Source of the DNA: Actinomadura barringtoniae
Lineage (GTDB): Bacteria; Actinomycetota; Actinomycetes; Streptosporangiales; Streptosporangiaceae
DNA length: 64,000 nucleotides
Assembly: GCF_017573505.1 (NCBI RefSeq)
Contig: NZ_JAGEOJ010000021.1
Span: 124,001-188,000, forward strand
Reading direction: 5' to 3'
Under the pieces are notes generated by a model. It was not told where the DNA came from. It ran no database searches and saw nothing but the letters and a program-made list of their open reading frames with translations. The position numbers were made by a program, and so were the translations under genes. Below are positions 56,930 to 64,000 of the stretch, piece by piece. Position 1 is the stretch's first letter. Each line of letters begins with the position of its first letter.

Positions 56930-58351
56930 ATGCCGGGTCCAGGCAACGTCGGCGAGCGTGTCCGCAACTTGCGGTTGACCAGACGCCTGTCGCAGGCACA
57001 GCTCGCAGGTCATGACCTTTCTGACAGCTATATCTCGTTGATCGAGTCGGGAAAGCGAACGCCGACCCCGACCGTTCTTCGCATGCTCGCCGAACGCCTC
57101 GGGTGCACGCCCGAATATCTCGCCGAGGGCGTCGAGCCGGAGCAGCGCGCGCACCTGGAGGTCAGGGAGCGCCACGCGTACCTGACCCTCCTCGACGGCG
57201 ACCCCGCGACCGCGGAGGCCGGCTTCGACGAGGTGCTCGCCCGCAGCGACGACCCCGACCTCACCTCGCGCGCCCGGTGGGGGCGCGCCCGCGCCCTGGA
57301 GGAACTGGGACGCACCGAGGCCGCCATCGCGCTCTTCGAGGAGCTGCGCGAACAGGCCGAACGCGACCCCGGCCGGGCCAGCTGGCTGCCGCCGGTGATC
57401 GCGCTGGCCCGCTGCTACCACTCGGTCGGCGACCTGGGGCAGTCCATCTCCCTGGGCGAGCGGGCCCTGTCGCGCCTGCAACACCTCGGCCTCGAGGTCG
57501 GCAACGAGCACACCGAGGTCGGCCGCATCCTGCTGCTCGCCTACGTGGATCGGTCCGATCCCGAACGCGCCCACACGCTGGGCCGCCGCCTGCTCGTACC
57601 GGTGGACGGCGAACACTCCGACGCCCCGGCCAGCGCGCACTACCAGCAGGCCAGCTCCCGCGCCCTCAACGAAGGCGCCGTCGGCGATGCGCTTTACCTT
57701 GCCGACCAGGCCCTCGCCTCACGTGGCGGAGACACCCCCCTGCGCGCCCAGGCCCGGCTCAACCTCGCCGCCGCCAGGGCCCTGCTGCGCGGGGTGACGC
57801 CGTTCACCACGGCTCCGCAGCCGTACGGCATGGAACGCCCTCCCGGCGACCCGCGCAAGGCCGCCTCCGAGGCCCTCGACCTCCTGCAGACAGCCTCGGT
57901 CCTCGAAGGCGCCGAGGCCACCGAGAGCACGATCGAGCGCTCCCGGGCGCTCGTGCTCCTCGGTGAGCCCGAACGGGCCGTCAGCGACCTCGAGGAGTTC
58001 CTGGACACCGGCCTGGCGCTCGCCGCCACGGGCACCGTCACCTCCGAACCGGGCACCGACCTGGCCGCCCGCGCCCGCAAGTCCGTCCAGGCCCGCCTGG
58101 TCCTGGCCCGCGCCCGGATCGCCCAGGGAGACCGCCCGGCCGCCCTGGTCGTCCTGCGTTCCGCCTCAGGCCAGCTGAACGGCCTCCCCCCGGGCCGCCC
58201 CGTCGCCCACGTCTTCCGGGAGCTCGGCGAGCTCTTCGAAGCCGCAGGCGACGCCCTGGGAGCCGCAGCCGCCTACCGCCAGGCCCTGGAAGCCGCCGGC
58301 CTCCGCCCCGCCCGCCCCCAAGCCCCCGCCCGAGACCTAGGCCGCGTCTAA
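56930..58351 (+). CDS. XRE-TPR transcriptional regulator
   Basis: A 473-residue regulator. HTH residues 8-70 ('ERVRNLRLTRRLSQAQLAGHDLSDSYISLIESGKRTPTPTVLRMLAERLGCTPEYLAEG') and then about nine TPR-like repeats ('AYLTLLDGDPATAEAGFDEVLAR', 'RARALEELGRTEAAIALFEELREQ', 'RALVLLGEPERAVSDLEEFLD', 'ALGAAAAYRQALEAAGL') that would bind a peptide or protein signal. This arrangement is typical of actinobacterial TPR-HTH regulators. ATG at 56930; the upstream gap has GCGTTAACCCGC. Confidence 0.93.
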   Translation: MPGPGNVGERVRNLRLTRRLSQAQLAGHDLSDSYISLIESGKRTPTPTVLRMLAERLGCTPEYLAEGVEPEQRAHLEVRERHAYLTLLDGDPATAEAGFDEVLARSDDPDLTSRARWGRARALEELGRTEAAIALFEELREQAERDPGRASWLPPVIALARCYHSVGDLGQSISLGERALSRLQHLGLEVGNEHTEVGRILLLAYVDRSDPERAHTLGRRLLVPVDGEHSDAPASAHYQQASSRALNEGAVGDALYLADQALASRGGDTPLRAQARLNLAAARALLRGVTPFTTAPQPYGMERPPGDPRKAASEALDLLQTASVLEGAEATESTIERSRALVLLGEPERAVSDLEEFLDTGLALAATGTVTSEPGTDLAARARKSVQARLVLARARIAQGDRPAALVVLRSASGQLNGLPPGRPVAHVFRELGELFEAAGDALGAAAAYRQALEAAGLRPARPQAPARDLGRV

Positions 58352-58972
58352 CCCTGGCCCTCTAAGCCGGGCCGCCCTGGCCCGCTCCGGGCTCGCCCCG
58401 GAGCGGCCGCGCCCGCCTGGGCGGGTGCTCCGGCTGGTGTACGCCTCGCCGTCGAGGCACGCGTCGAGGCACGCGGCCAGGCACGCGGCTGGCCGTATGG
58501 CACCGGCCGTGCTGCCCCGGGGGCGGCCAGCTCGCTGCCCCTGATCGCGGCTGCCTGATTGTGCAGGCACGGCGCGTAGGCCAGGACCACGCTGGCTCAG
58601 ACCACGCTGGCTCAGACCACGGCCGCGGGCTACATGGCTAGGCCTGCAAGGCTGCGGAGCGGGGCTCTGGCGGTGCTGTCGGTCGCAATGGCCTGGGCTG
58701 GATGAGGCGCGTTGGGTGGACGCGGAGGAGCTCGGGTCCTGGGCGTTCAGGCCCGGCAGGCTTAGCGGGCTCGAGTTGAGCGCGGGCACTCTGGGGCGGC
58801 TGTACGGGGTTCGCGCGGGCGGTGGGGTGATTCGTGCCGCATTGGCGGGGCTGGAATAGAAGAACGGTGTTCATGGTCCTAAGATGGAGACATGGGATGA
58901 TTGGCTGACCGGAGGTTAGGTCGCCGTATCTCGTTCATCGTCCGCCACGCGCCCGCACCGAGGAGGGGAATC
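58352..58972. repeat. 620-bp spacer with short tandem duplications
   Basis: No gene is supported here. Small direct duplications are visible: CGTCGAGGCACG twice and a CACGCGGC variant (58450-58490), and ACCACGCTGGCTCAG three times with the last cut short (58587-58620). The final 40 bases before 58973 carry the ribosome binding site of the GntR gene. Confidence 0.6.
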
Positions 58973-59665
58973 TTGACTCTGCGCACCGCACGCCGCTCGT
59001 CACTGGTCGAGCAGGTGATCGACCAGCTGAGGAACGAGATCGCTAACGAGGTGTGGCCGGTCGGCGGGAAGATTCCGCCGGAGCCGGTGCTGTCGGAGAG
59101 CCTCGGGGTGGGGCGTAACACCGTACGGGAGGCCGTACGGGCGCTAACGCACGCCGGGCTGCTGGAGTGCCGGCAGGGCGACGGGACGTACGTGCGGGCG
59201 ACCAGCGAGCTGTCCGGGGCCGTACGCCGCAGGCTGGAGACCGCCGAGCTGATCGAGATCCTCGAGGTGCGGCGCGGGCTGGAAGTCGAGGCCGCGAGGC
59301 TGGCGGCGTCCCGCCGTACCGACGCCGACATCGAGGCGATCAAGCAGGCGCTCGCCCGGCGTGACGCCACCTGGGCCGCCGGCGATCATGCCGAGTTCGT
59401 CGAGGCCGACCTGGCGTTCCACACCGCCGTCGTCGAGGCGACCCACAACCAGGTGCTCACCGACCTGTACCGCGACTTCAGCGCGGCGCTGCGGGCGAGC
59501 ATCGGTGCGGCCGGTGCGCTGATGGAGCACGCCGACATTCCGCACGCGCCGATCGCGGACGCGATCGAGGCAGGGAACGCGGCGGCCGCCGCGCAGGCCA
59601 CCCATTCCTGCCTGGACGAGATCCTCCGGTCGACGGAGAGCCCCAAGGTCCCGGCACCCGCTTGA
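58973..59665 (+). CDS. GntR family regulator (FCD/FadR type)
   Basis: A 230-residue regulator: winged helix residues 5-75 ('RRSSLVEQVIDQLRNEIANEVWPVGGKIPPEPVLSESLGVGRNTVREAVRALTHAGLLECRQGDGTYV') and a helical FCD ligand domain with metal-type residues ('EADLAFHTAVVEATHNQVL', 'HAPIADAIEAGNAAAA'). The TTG at 58973 lies after AGGAGGGG and begins the conserved domain. The MFS gene follows 145 bp on, same strand, and is the likely target. Confidence 0.93.
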   Translation: MTLRTARRSSLVEQVIDQLRNEIANEVWPVGGKIPPEPVLSESLGVGRNTVREAVRALTHAGLLECRQGDGTYVRATSELSGAVRRRLETAELIEILEVRRGLEVEAARLAASRRTDADIEAIKQALARRDATWAAGDHAEFVEADLAFHTAVVEATHNQVLTDLYRDFSAALRASIGAAGALMEHADIPHAPIADAIEAGNAAAAAQATHSCLDEILRSTESPKVPAPA

Positions 59666-59810
59666 CCTGACCCAAGGCAGCGGCCTTCACGGACCCGGCC
59701 GGGTCCGCATCACACGCTTCACGTGCAAGACACGCGGGCAGAGCCTTGCCCCGCGCCCCCGATGCCCCTGTACGTAGACGACCGCGCTCGCGCGCATGAC
59801 GGAAGGCGAA

Positions 59811-61118
59811 ATGACTACCTCGACACGCATCACCCGGGCGACCGGGCTCTGGACCCTCATCGGACTCGTCCTGCTCACGATCAACCTGCGAGCCGCCATC
59901 ACGGGCATCTCGCCGGTGCTCGGCGATCTGCAGGACACGTTCGGGCTGTCCGGTGTCGAGGTGAGCGTTCTGACCACCCTTCCGGTGCTGTGCCTGGGCA
60001 TCTTCGCGTCGGTGGCGCCCATGGTCGCCCGCCGTCTCGGCGCCGAGGTCGCCATCGCGGGCTCGCTTTTCATGATCACGGCCGGGATCCTGTTGCGGAT
60101 CGTTCCGTCGTCGGTCGCGCTGTTCGCTGGAACGGTCCTGGCCGGCGCGGGCATCGCGATGGGGAACGTCCTCATGCCGGCCGTCATCAAGCGCCACTTC
60201 TCCGACCGCGTGGGCTCGCTGACCGGGATGGCCATGATGCTCATGGCCGCCAGTGGCGCGATCGCCGCCGGTCTCGCCGTTCCGCTGGACAACGCCGGAG
60301 GCTGGCGCGTGGCCCTCGCCGTCTGGGCCGTGCCGTCGCTGATCGCCGCGCTCGCCTGGGGCCCGCTCGCCCTGCGCAGCCGTACGGAACGCAAGGCGAC
60401 CGCCGAGACCGCCGCGGCGCCCCTCAAGACCGAGGGCGGCTCGCTGCTGCGCTCCCCGCTGGCCTGGGCCGTCGCGGTCTTCATGGGCATGGCGTCGCTG
60501 ATGTTCTACGTGCTGATGTCGTGGCTGCCCGAGATCATGCAGGACCACGGCTTCGCCGCCGCCGAGGCCGGGATGATGGTCTCGGTCATGATGATCATCG
60601 GTATCCCGCTGGGCTTCCTGGTCCCCGTGGTCGCCGCCCGCATGCGCGACCAGCGCGTCATGATCCTCGGCGTCGCCGCCTCGATGGCGATCGGCCTGGT
60701 CGGCATGCTGATCGCTCCCGAGGCCGGATGGCTGTGGGTGTCGGTGCTCGGCCTGGCGACCGGCAGCGCGTTCCCGCTGGCGTACACGCTCCTCAGCCTG
60801 CGTTCGCCCAGCCCGCTCGTCGCCGCGCGCCTGTCGGGCATGGCCCAGACCGGCGGCTACCTGCTGGCCGGCTTCGGCCCGCTCGCCGTCGGTGTCCTGC
60901 ACAGCGTCACCGGCGGCTGGGAGGTCTCGATCCGCCTTCTGCTGGTCCTGGTCGTTCCGGAGACCATCTTCGGCCTGCTGGCGGCTCGCCCTGGGTTCGT
61001 ACGCCCGGACACCACCCACGCCGAGGGTCACCTGGAGCACCTCATCGAGCCCAAGGACTTCACCCCGGCCAGCAACTCTGCGGCGGCGGCCGTCCCCGAG
61101 CCCGCCAACGCCCGCTGA
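59811..61118 (+). CDS. MFS transporter, CynX/NimT family
   Basis: A 435-residue, 12-helix transporter: 'LIGLVLLTINLRAAITGISPVLGDLQDTFGLSGVEVSVLTTLPVLCLGIFASVAPMVARRLG' is the start of the cyanate/nitroimidazole permease group, followed by 'AGAGIAMGNVLMPAVIKRHFSDRVGSLTGMAMM' and 'ARLSGMAQTGGYLLAGFGPLAVGVLHSVTGGW'. Substrate unknown. ATG at 59811 after GGAAGG; ATG at 59796 also in frame. Probably regulated by the GntR protein. Confidence 0.93.
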   Translation: MTTSTRITRATGLWTLIGLVLLTINLRAAITGISPVLGDLQDTFGLSGVEVSVLTTLPVLCLGIFASVAPMVARRLGAEVAIAGSLFMITAGILLRIVPSSVALFAGTVLAGAGIAMGNVLMPAVIKRHFSDRVGSLTGMAMMLMAASGAIAAGLAVPLDNAGGWRVALAVWAVPSLIAALAWGPLALRSRTERKATAETAAAPLKTEGGSLLRSPLAWAVAVFMGMASLMFYVLMSWLPEIMQDHGFAAAEAGMMVSVMMIIGIPLGFLVPVVAARMRDQRVMILGVAASMAIGLVGMLIAPEAGWLWVSVLGLATGSAFPLAYTLLSLRSPSPLVAARLSGMAQTGGYLLAGFGPLAVGVLHSVTGGWEVSIRLLLVLVVPETIFGLLAARPGFVRPDTTHAEGHLEHLIEPKDFTPASNSAAAAVPEPANAR

Positions 61119-61140
61119 CCAGGCCCCAGCCCAGCCCAGG

Positions 61141-61310
61141 CAAGGCTCAGCTCAGGCCGGGGCCTTGCTCAGGCCAGGGCGTTGCTCGGGCAAGGCTCAG
61201 CTCAGGCCAGGGCCTTGCTCGGGCCTGGGCCTTGCTCGAGCAGGGCCCGGCTCAGGCCCAGGCCAGGGCCTTGCTCAGGCCAGGGCCGGGGCCCGTTCCC
61301 GGGAGTCGGG
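61141..61310. repeat. 50-bp repeats between convergent genes
   Basis: CAAGGCTCAGCTCAGGCC occurs at 61141 and 61191, and the 50-bp unit it heads continues in degenerate form (GGGCCTTGCTCAGGCCAG) to about 61300. It follows the MFS stop and precedes a convergent gene. Confidence 0.7.
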
Positions 61311-61320
61311 GTGGTGCGGG

Positions 61321-61620
61321 TCAGATGGCGTCCATGTCGAAGACGCGGGCGTGGATGACCAGGCGCTGATGGAGGGCGGAGCGCAGGGCGCGGTGGAGGC
61401 CGTCCTCCAGGTAGAGCTCGCCGTGCCAGAGGACGACGTGCGGGAACAGGTCGCCATAGAAGGTGGAGTCCTTGGCCAGCAGGGACTGCAGGTCGAGCTC
61501 GCGTTTGGTGCTGACGAGCTGGTCCAGGCGAACCTGACGCGGTGGGATCTTGGCCCAGTCCCGAGACGAGAGATTGTGCTCGGGATAGGGGCGCCCTTCA
61601 CCCACCGACTTGAAGATCAC
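61321..61620 (-). CDS. ParB-like small conserved protein
   Basis: A 99-residue conserved actinobacterial protein: 'RPYPEHNLSSRDWAKIPPRQVRLDQLVSTKRELDLQSLLAKDSTFYGDLFPHVVLWHGELYLEDGLHRALRSALHQRLVIHARVF'. The 'R.I......VRLDQL' opening and the 'YLEDGLHRA' motif resemble ParB/sulfiredoxin-fold proteins (DGxHR). Similar proteins are sometimes labelled VapB antitoxins; no toxin gene is adjacent, so I do not adopt that. Confidence 0.78.
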   Translation of the reverse strand: MIFKSVGEGRPYPEHNLSSRDWAKIPPRQVRLDQLVSTKRELDLQSLLAKDSTFYGDLFPHVVLWHGELYLEDGLHRALRSALHQRLVIHARVFDMDAI

Positions 61621-61637
61621 GCCCTGAGTCTACGGGG

Positions 61638-62501
61638 TCAGATGGAGCCCGAGAAGGTATCGCACCGGCGGGGGTCGCCGGTCTCGTAGCCGGTCGTGAA
61701 CCATTTCCGCCGCTGCTCAGAGGTTCCGTGCGTGAATCCGTCGGGCTGGACATAGCCCTGTGTCCGCTTCTGGATACGGTCGTCGCCGACCGCCTCGGCG
61801 GCGCTCAGCGCCTCCCGGATGTCGGTGTCGCTGAACGGCTTGTCGAAGAATCCGGTCGCGACCGCGTTCTTGGCCCAGTTGCCCGCGTAGCAGTCGGCTT
61901 GCAGCTCCAGGCGTACCGAGTAGCTGGTGGCGCCCGAGTCCTTGCTGTTGCGCATGTTGCCCAGCAGGTTCTGGATGTGGTGGCCGTACTCGTGGCCGAT
62001 CACATAGGCCTGGGCGAACGGCCCGCCCTGCGCGCCGAACTGCTGCTGGAGCTGGCTGAAGAACGACAGGTCCAGGTAGACCTTCTGGTCGGCAGGGCAG
62101 TAGAACGGGCCGACGGCCGAAGTGGCATACCCGCAGGCCGTTTGCGTTGCCTGGCTGAAGAGTTGCGTTCTGGCAGGGGTGTAGCGGTTGATGGCCTGCT
62201 TCCAGTAGTTCTGGATGCTGTTGACCGTCCCGACGATGCGGCAGTCCTCGGACTGGTCGGCGTCCCGGCCCGTACGGCACTGGGCGGCCAGGTCGCTGCC
62301 CGAACCCGCCTGTTGGGCGGTGCGCTGCGGCGTGGGCCCGCCGTTCCCGGTCAGGTCGATCCCGAAGAACATCCCGACGATCAACGCCAGCAGCCCGACC
62401 GCGCCGCCGCCGATCGCCACGCCCGTCTTGGGTATGCCGCCGCGTCCCCGCGCGTCCTCGACCTGAGAGCTGTCGAGCTCGGCGTCGTCCCTGAAGTCCA
62501 T
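61638..62501 (-). CDS. YpfJ-type neutral zinc metallopeptidase
   Basis: A 287-residue membrane-anchored protein. An acidic N-terminal segment and one helix (residues 28-48) precede a zincin domain outside: 'QNYWKQAINRYTPARTQLFSQATQTACGYATSAVGPFYCPADQKVYLDLSFFSQL', zinc site H170-E-Y-G-H174, and 'LELQADCYAGNWAKNA' with the third ligand Glu. The family (YpfJ) has no well-defined substrate. 17 bp from the ParB-like gene on the same strand. Confidence 0.94.
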   Translation of the reverse strand: MDFRDDAELDSSQVEDARGRGGIPKTGVAIGGGAVGLLALIVGMFFGIDLTGNGGPTPQRTAQQAGSGSDLAAQCRTGRDADQSEDCRIVGTVNSIQNYWKQAINRYTPARTQLFSQATQTACGYATSAVGPFYCPADQKVYLDLSFFSQLQQQFGAQGGPFAQAYVIGHEYGHHIQNLLGNMRNSKDSGATSYSVRLELQADCYAGNWAKNAVATGFFDKPFSDTDIREALSAAEAVGDDRIQKRTQGYVQPDGFTHGTSEQRRKWFTTGYETGDPRRCDTFSGSI

Positions 62502-62581
62502 CGCGGCGTCCCCCTCCGGGCCGGTGCCCCACCGGTAAGACGAACCTTTCCCTTCGGGGACGTGCCGCTAACGCATCGTGA

Positions 62582-62947
62582 TCATGCGCTGAACTGGGTG
62601 AACGAGAGCGTGTTGCCGTCCGGATCGGCGAACCAGGCCACCTGGTCGCCGCCGGGCGTGGTCCAGATCCCGAGCTCGTCCTGCTCCATCCCCTCGTACC
62701 GAACGAACGCGACCCCGCGCCCCGCCAGCCGCGCCACGTCGTCCGCGATGGCGTCCGTGCTCCACCCGAGGATCGTGAACGGCCGCGGCTCAAGCTCCGG
62801 CACCTGCGTGACCCGCACCATCACCCCGTCCGACCGCAGGACCAGCGCGAACGGAGTGACCTCGACGACCTCCAGGCCGAGCACGCCCTCATAGAACGTC
62901 CGCGCGCGAGCAAGGTCCGTGGACGGAACGAACGCGATCAGGGACAT
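62582..62947 (-). CDS. VOC family (glyoxalase-like) protein
   Basis: A 121-residue vicinal-oxygen-chelate fold: 'LARARTFYEGVLGLEVVEVTPFALVLRSDGVMVRVTQVP' and 'YEGMEQDELGIWTTPGGDQVAWFADPDGNTLSFTQF'. Usual metal ligands are partly replaced (no His at strand 1), so it may bind rather than transform a ligand. Between it and the next gene (62948-63223) lies repetitive GCTCAGG-type sequence with no gene. Confidence 0.91.
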   Translation of the reverse strand: MSLIAFVPSTDLARARTFYEGVLGLEVVEVTPFALVLRSDGVMVRVTQVPELEPRPFTILGWSTDAIADDVARLAGRGVAFVRYEGMEQDELGIWTTPGGDQVAWFADPDGNTLSFTQFSA

Positions 62948-63223
62948 CAGCGGCCTCCAGCACGGCAGTAGTCCGCGCCTCCGAGACGCGGCCCCTCAGC
63001 CCCATCATCTCCACCGGCCCTGGCAGCGCGTGGAGCGAAGCTGAGCCAGCTAGGGCGACTGCCGAGCGCGCGGGCCTGGCACGCGCGGGGCACTCGGGTT
63101 CAGGGAGCTGAGCTCGCGAGGTGCTCGGCCTCGGGGCCGCGTCCTCAGGGGCTTCAGAGTTTCAAGGTGCTGAGGCCCAGGAGGCCGAGGCTCAGAGAGC
63201 TGGGGCTCGCAAAGTGCTCGGGC

Positions 63224-64000
63224 TTAGGGGGTTTGGGCGGGGGTTGGTTTGGCGGGGGGTTCGGCGTCTTGGGGTTCTTCTAGGCGGCTGGGCTCTCGGA
63301 GTCGTTGGGCGAGTAGCAAGGCGGAGATGGGGAGTACGGCCAGGGTGGCGAGCATGGTGCGCAGTGAGGTCGCGTCGGCCAGGGCGCCGAGGGCTGGGGC
63401 GATCGCGCCGCCGACGCTCACGGCCAGGCCGAGTGTGACGCCGCTTGCGGTTCCCACGCGGGTGGGCAGGTAGTCCTGCCCCAGGGTGATGTGCAGCGAG
63501 AACGGGACGTACAGCGCGATCGCCGTGACCGCGATCACCCCGTACAGCGCGGGTCCGGGGATCAGCACGACGGCGACGAGTGCGGCGGCCGCCGTCGCGT
63601 ACGACCAGCGCATCGTACGGATGCGGCCGAAGCGGCCGGCGAGCCGTCCGCCGAGCACTGTGCCGATCGCGCCGCCCGCGTACAGCACGAACAGCGCGGC
63701 CTCGCCCGCCACGTGCCCGGGGTGGACGCGCTGCTGCACGAAGAGTCCGAGGAACGAGCTGAGCCCGATGTACGCGACCGAGCGCAGGATGACCACCGAT
63801 GAGAGCACGCGGAACATCGGCCAGTTGTCGGCTCCGGCGGCGTGCTTCTTGGACGTGCTCGCGACGCGCTGGCCGAGGAGCGGGAGGGTGATGAGCGTTC
63901 CGAGGACGGCCGGAACGATCAGGAAGGGTGCGGCGGCGAGTCCGCCGGTTGCCAGGACTGGCGTCGCGATCACGGGCGCGAGCGCGAAACCGACGTTGCC
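63224..64000 (-). CDS. MFS transporter, 5' end beyond the window
   Basis: The last 259 residues of an MFS protein related to the fosmidomycin-resistance group. The frame continues to the window edge ('NVGFALAPVIATPVLATGGLAAAPFLIVPAVLGTLITLPLLG') with no start, then 'LRSVAYIGLSSFLGLFVQQRV', 'AGGAIGTVLGGRLAGRFGRIRTM' (motif A-like) and 'GVTLGLAVSVGGAIAPALGALADATSLRTML'. Seven helices are visible. The tail 'EEPQDAEPPAKPTPAQTP' is low complexity. The GTG at 63973 is an internal codon, not the start. Confidence 0.9.
   Translation of the reverse strand, partial: GNVGFALAPVIATPVLATGGLAAAPFLIVPAVLGTLITLPLLGQRVASTSKKHAAGADNWPMFRVLSSVVILRSVAYIGLSSFLGLFVQQRVHPGHVAGEAALFVLYAGGAIGTVLGGRLAGRFGRIRTMRWSYATAAAALVAVVLIPGPALYGVIAVTAIALYVPFSLHITLGQDYLPTRVGTASGVTLGLAVSVGGAIAPALGALADATSLRTMLATLAVLPISALLLAQRLREPSRLEEPQDAEPPAKPTPAQTP

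Noticed and set aside
61321..61620. VapB antitoxin label for the small conserved protein
   Set aside because: There is no adjacent PIN-domain toxin and the DGLHR motif fits a ParB-like fold better.

Overview
The window is chromosomal DNA of a very GC-rich actinomycete. Codons end almost always in G or C, GTG and TTG starts with GGAGG-type ribosome binding sites are common, and the gene order is actinobacterial: rpsF-ssb-rpsR-rplI followed by dnaB, and upp facing tadA and a tRNA-Ser. A secreted snapalysin, a secreted RNase Sa homologue with a barstar, roadblock proteins, many one-component regulators and a class 3 DnaB intein point to a soil actinomycete, probably of the Streptosporangiales (Thermomonosporaceae-like). 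That placement is inference, because no rRNA gene is present.

Layout. 1-7.2 kb: a MerR regulator, an unknown protein with a strong palindrome-rich promoter, an RNase/barstar pair, endonuclease IV, two small membrane proteins and a 62-residue protein behind what looks like a DNA-damage promoter; two arrays of 13-bp repeats lie here. 7.2-9 kb: rpsF, ssb, rpsR and rplI with a terminator. 9-15.5 kb: a Tat-type amidase, a small gene with a LexA box, a flavin monooxygenase with its divergent TetR repressor, and a MATE exporter. 15.5-18.4 kb: dnaB, interrupted in its Walker A motif by a 424-residue intein. 18.6-31.4 kb: a secreted lipase, a NarL-type two-component system, a decayed aldo/keto reductase, an MFS/FMN-reductase/hydrolase group, an XRE regulator, an SDR, a methyltransferase and a small membrane protein. 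31.5-36.6 kb: an XRE/MmyB regulator divergent from a four-gene operon (MFS, SDR, esterase, unknown). 37-42 kb: DNA repair genes (an Ada-AlkA fusion and ogt) and a stand-alone sliding clamp. 42-48 kb: LysR/SDR, a beta-propeller protein, XRE-cupin, a B3/B4-domain protein and DMT exporters. 48-52.3 kb: two roadblock proteins with a DUF4388-like partner, snapalysin and a MEDS-STAS protein. 52.4-58.4 kb: tRNA-Ser(CGA), tadA with two tadA-associated proteins, upp, a PH-domain membrane protein and an XRE-TPR regulator. 58.9-64 kb: GntR/MFS, a ParB-like small protein, a zinc metallopeptidase, a VOC protein and an MFS gene running off the end.

A theme of the whole window is short-period tandem repetition. 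Outside genes the periods seen are often not multiples of three (13, 14, 25, 50 bp) and many arrays lie downstream of stop codons. Inside genes the repeats keep the frame (15 or 18 bp, or Gly/Ala-rich codon runs) and form low-complexity inserts in otherwise conserved proteins: the monooxygenase, the B3/B4 protein, a DMT transporter, the DUF4388-like protein, the amidase and a response-regulator linker.

The most interesting items are the class 3 DnaB intein with an intact LAGLIDADG endonuclease, two small genes with near-consensus SOS boxes (one also with a PafBC-type promoter), a predicted surface-anchored RNase with its inhibitor, and a second-clamp candidate beside alkylation-repair genes.
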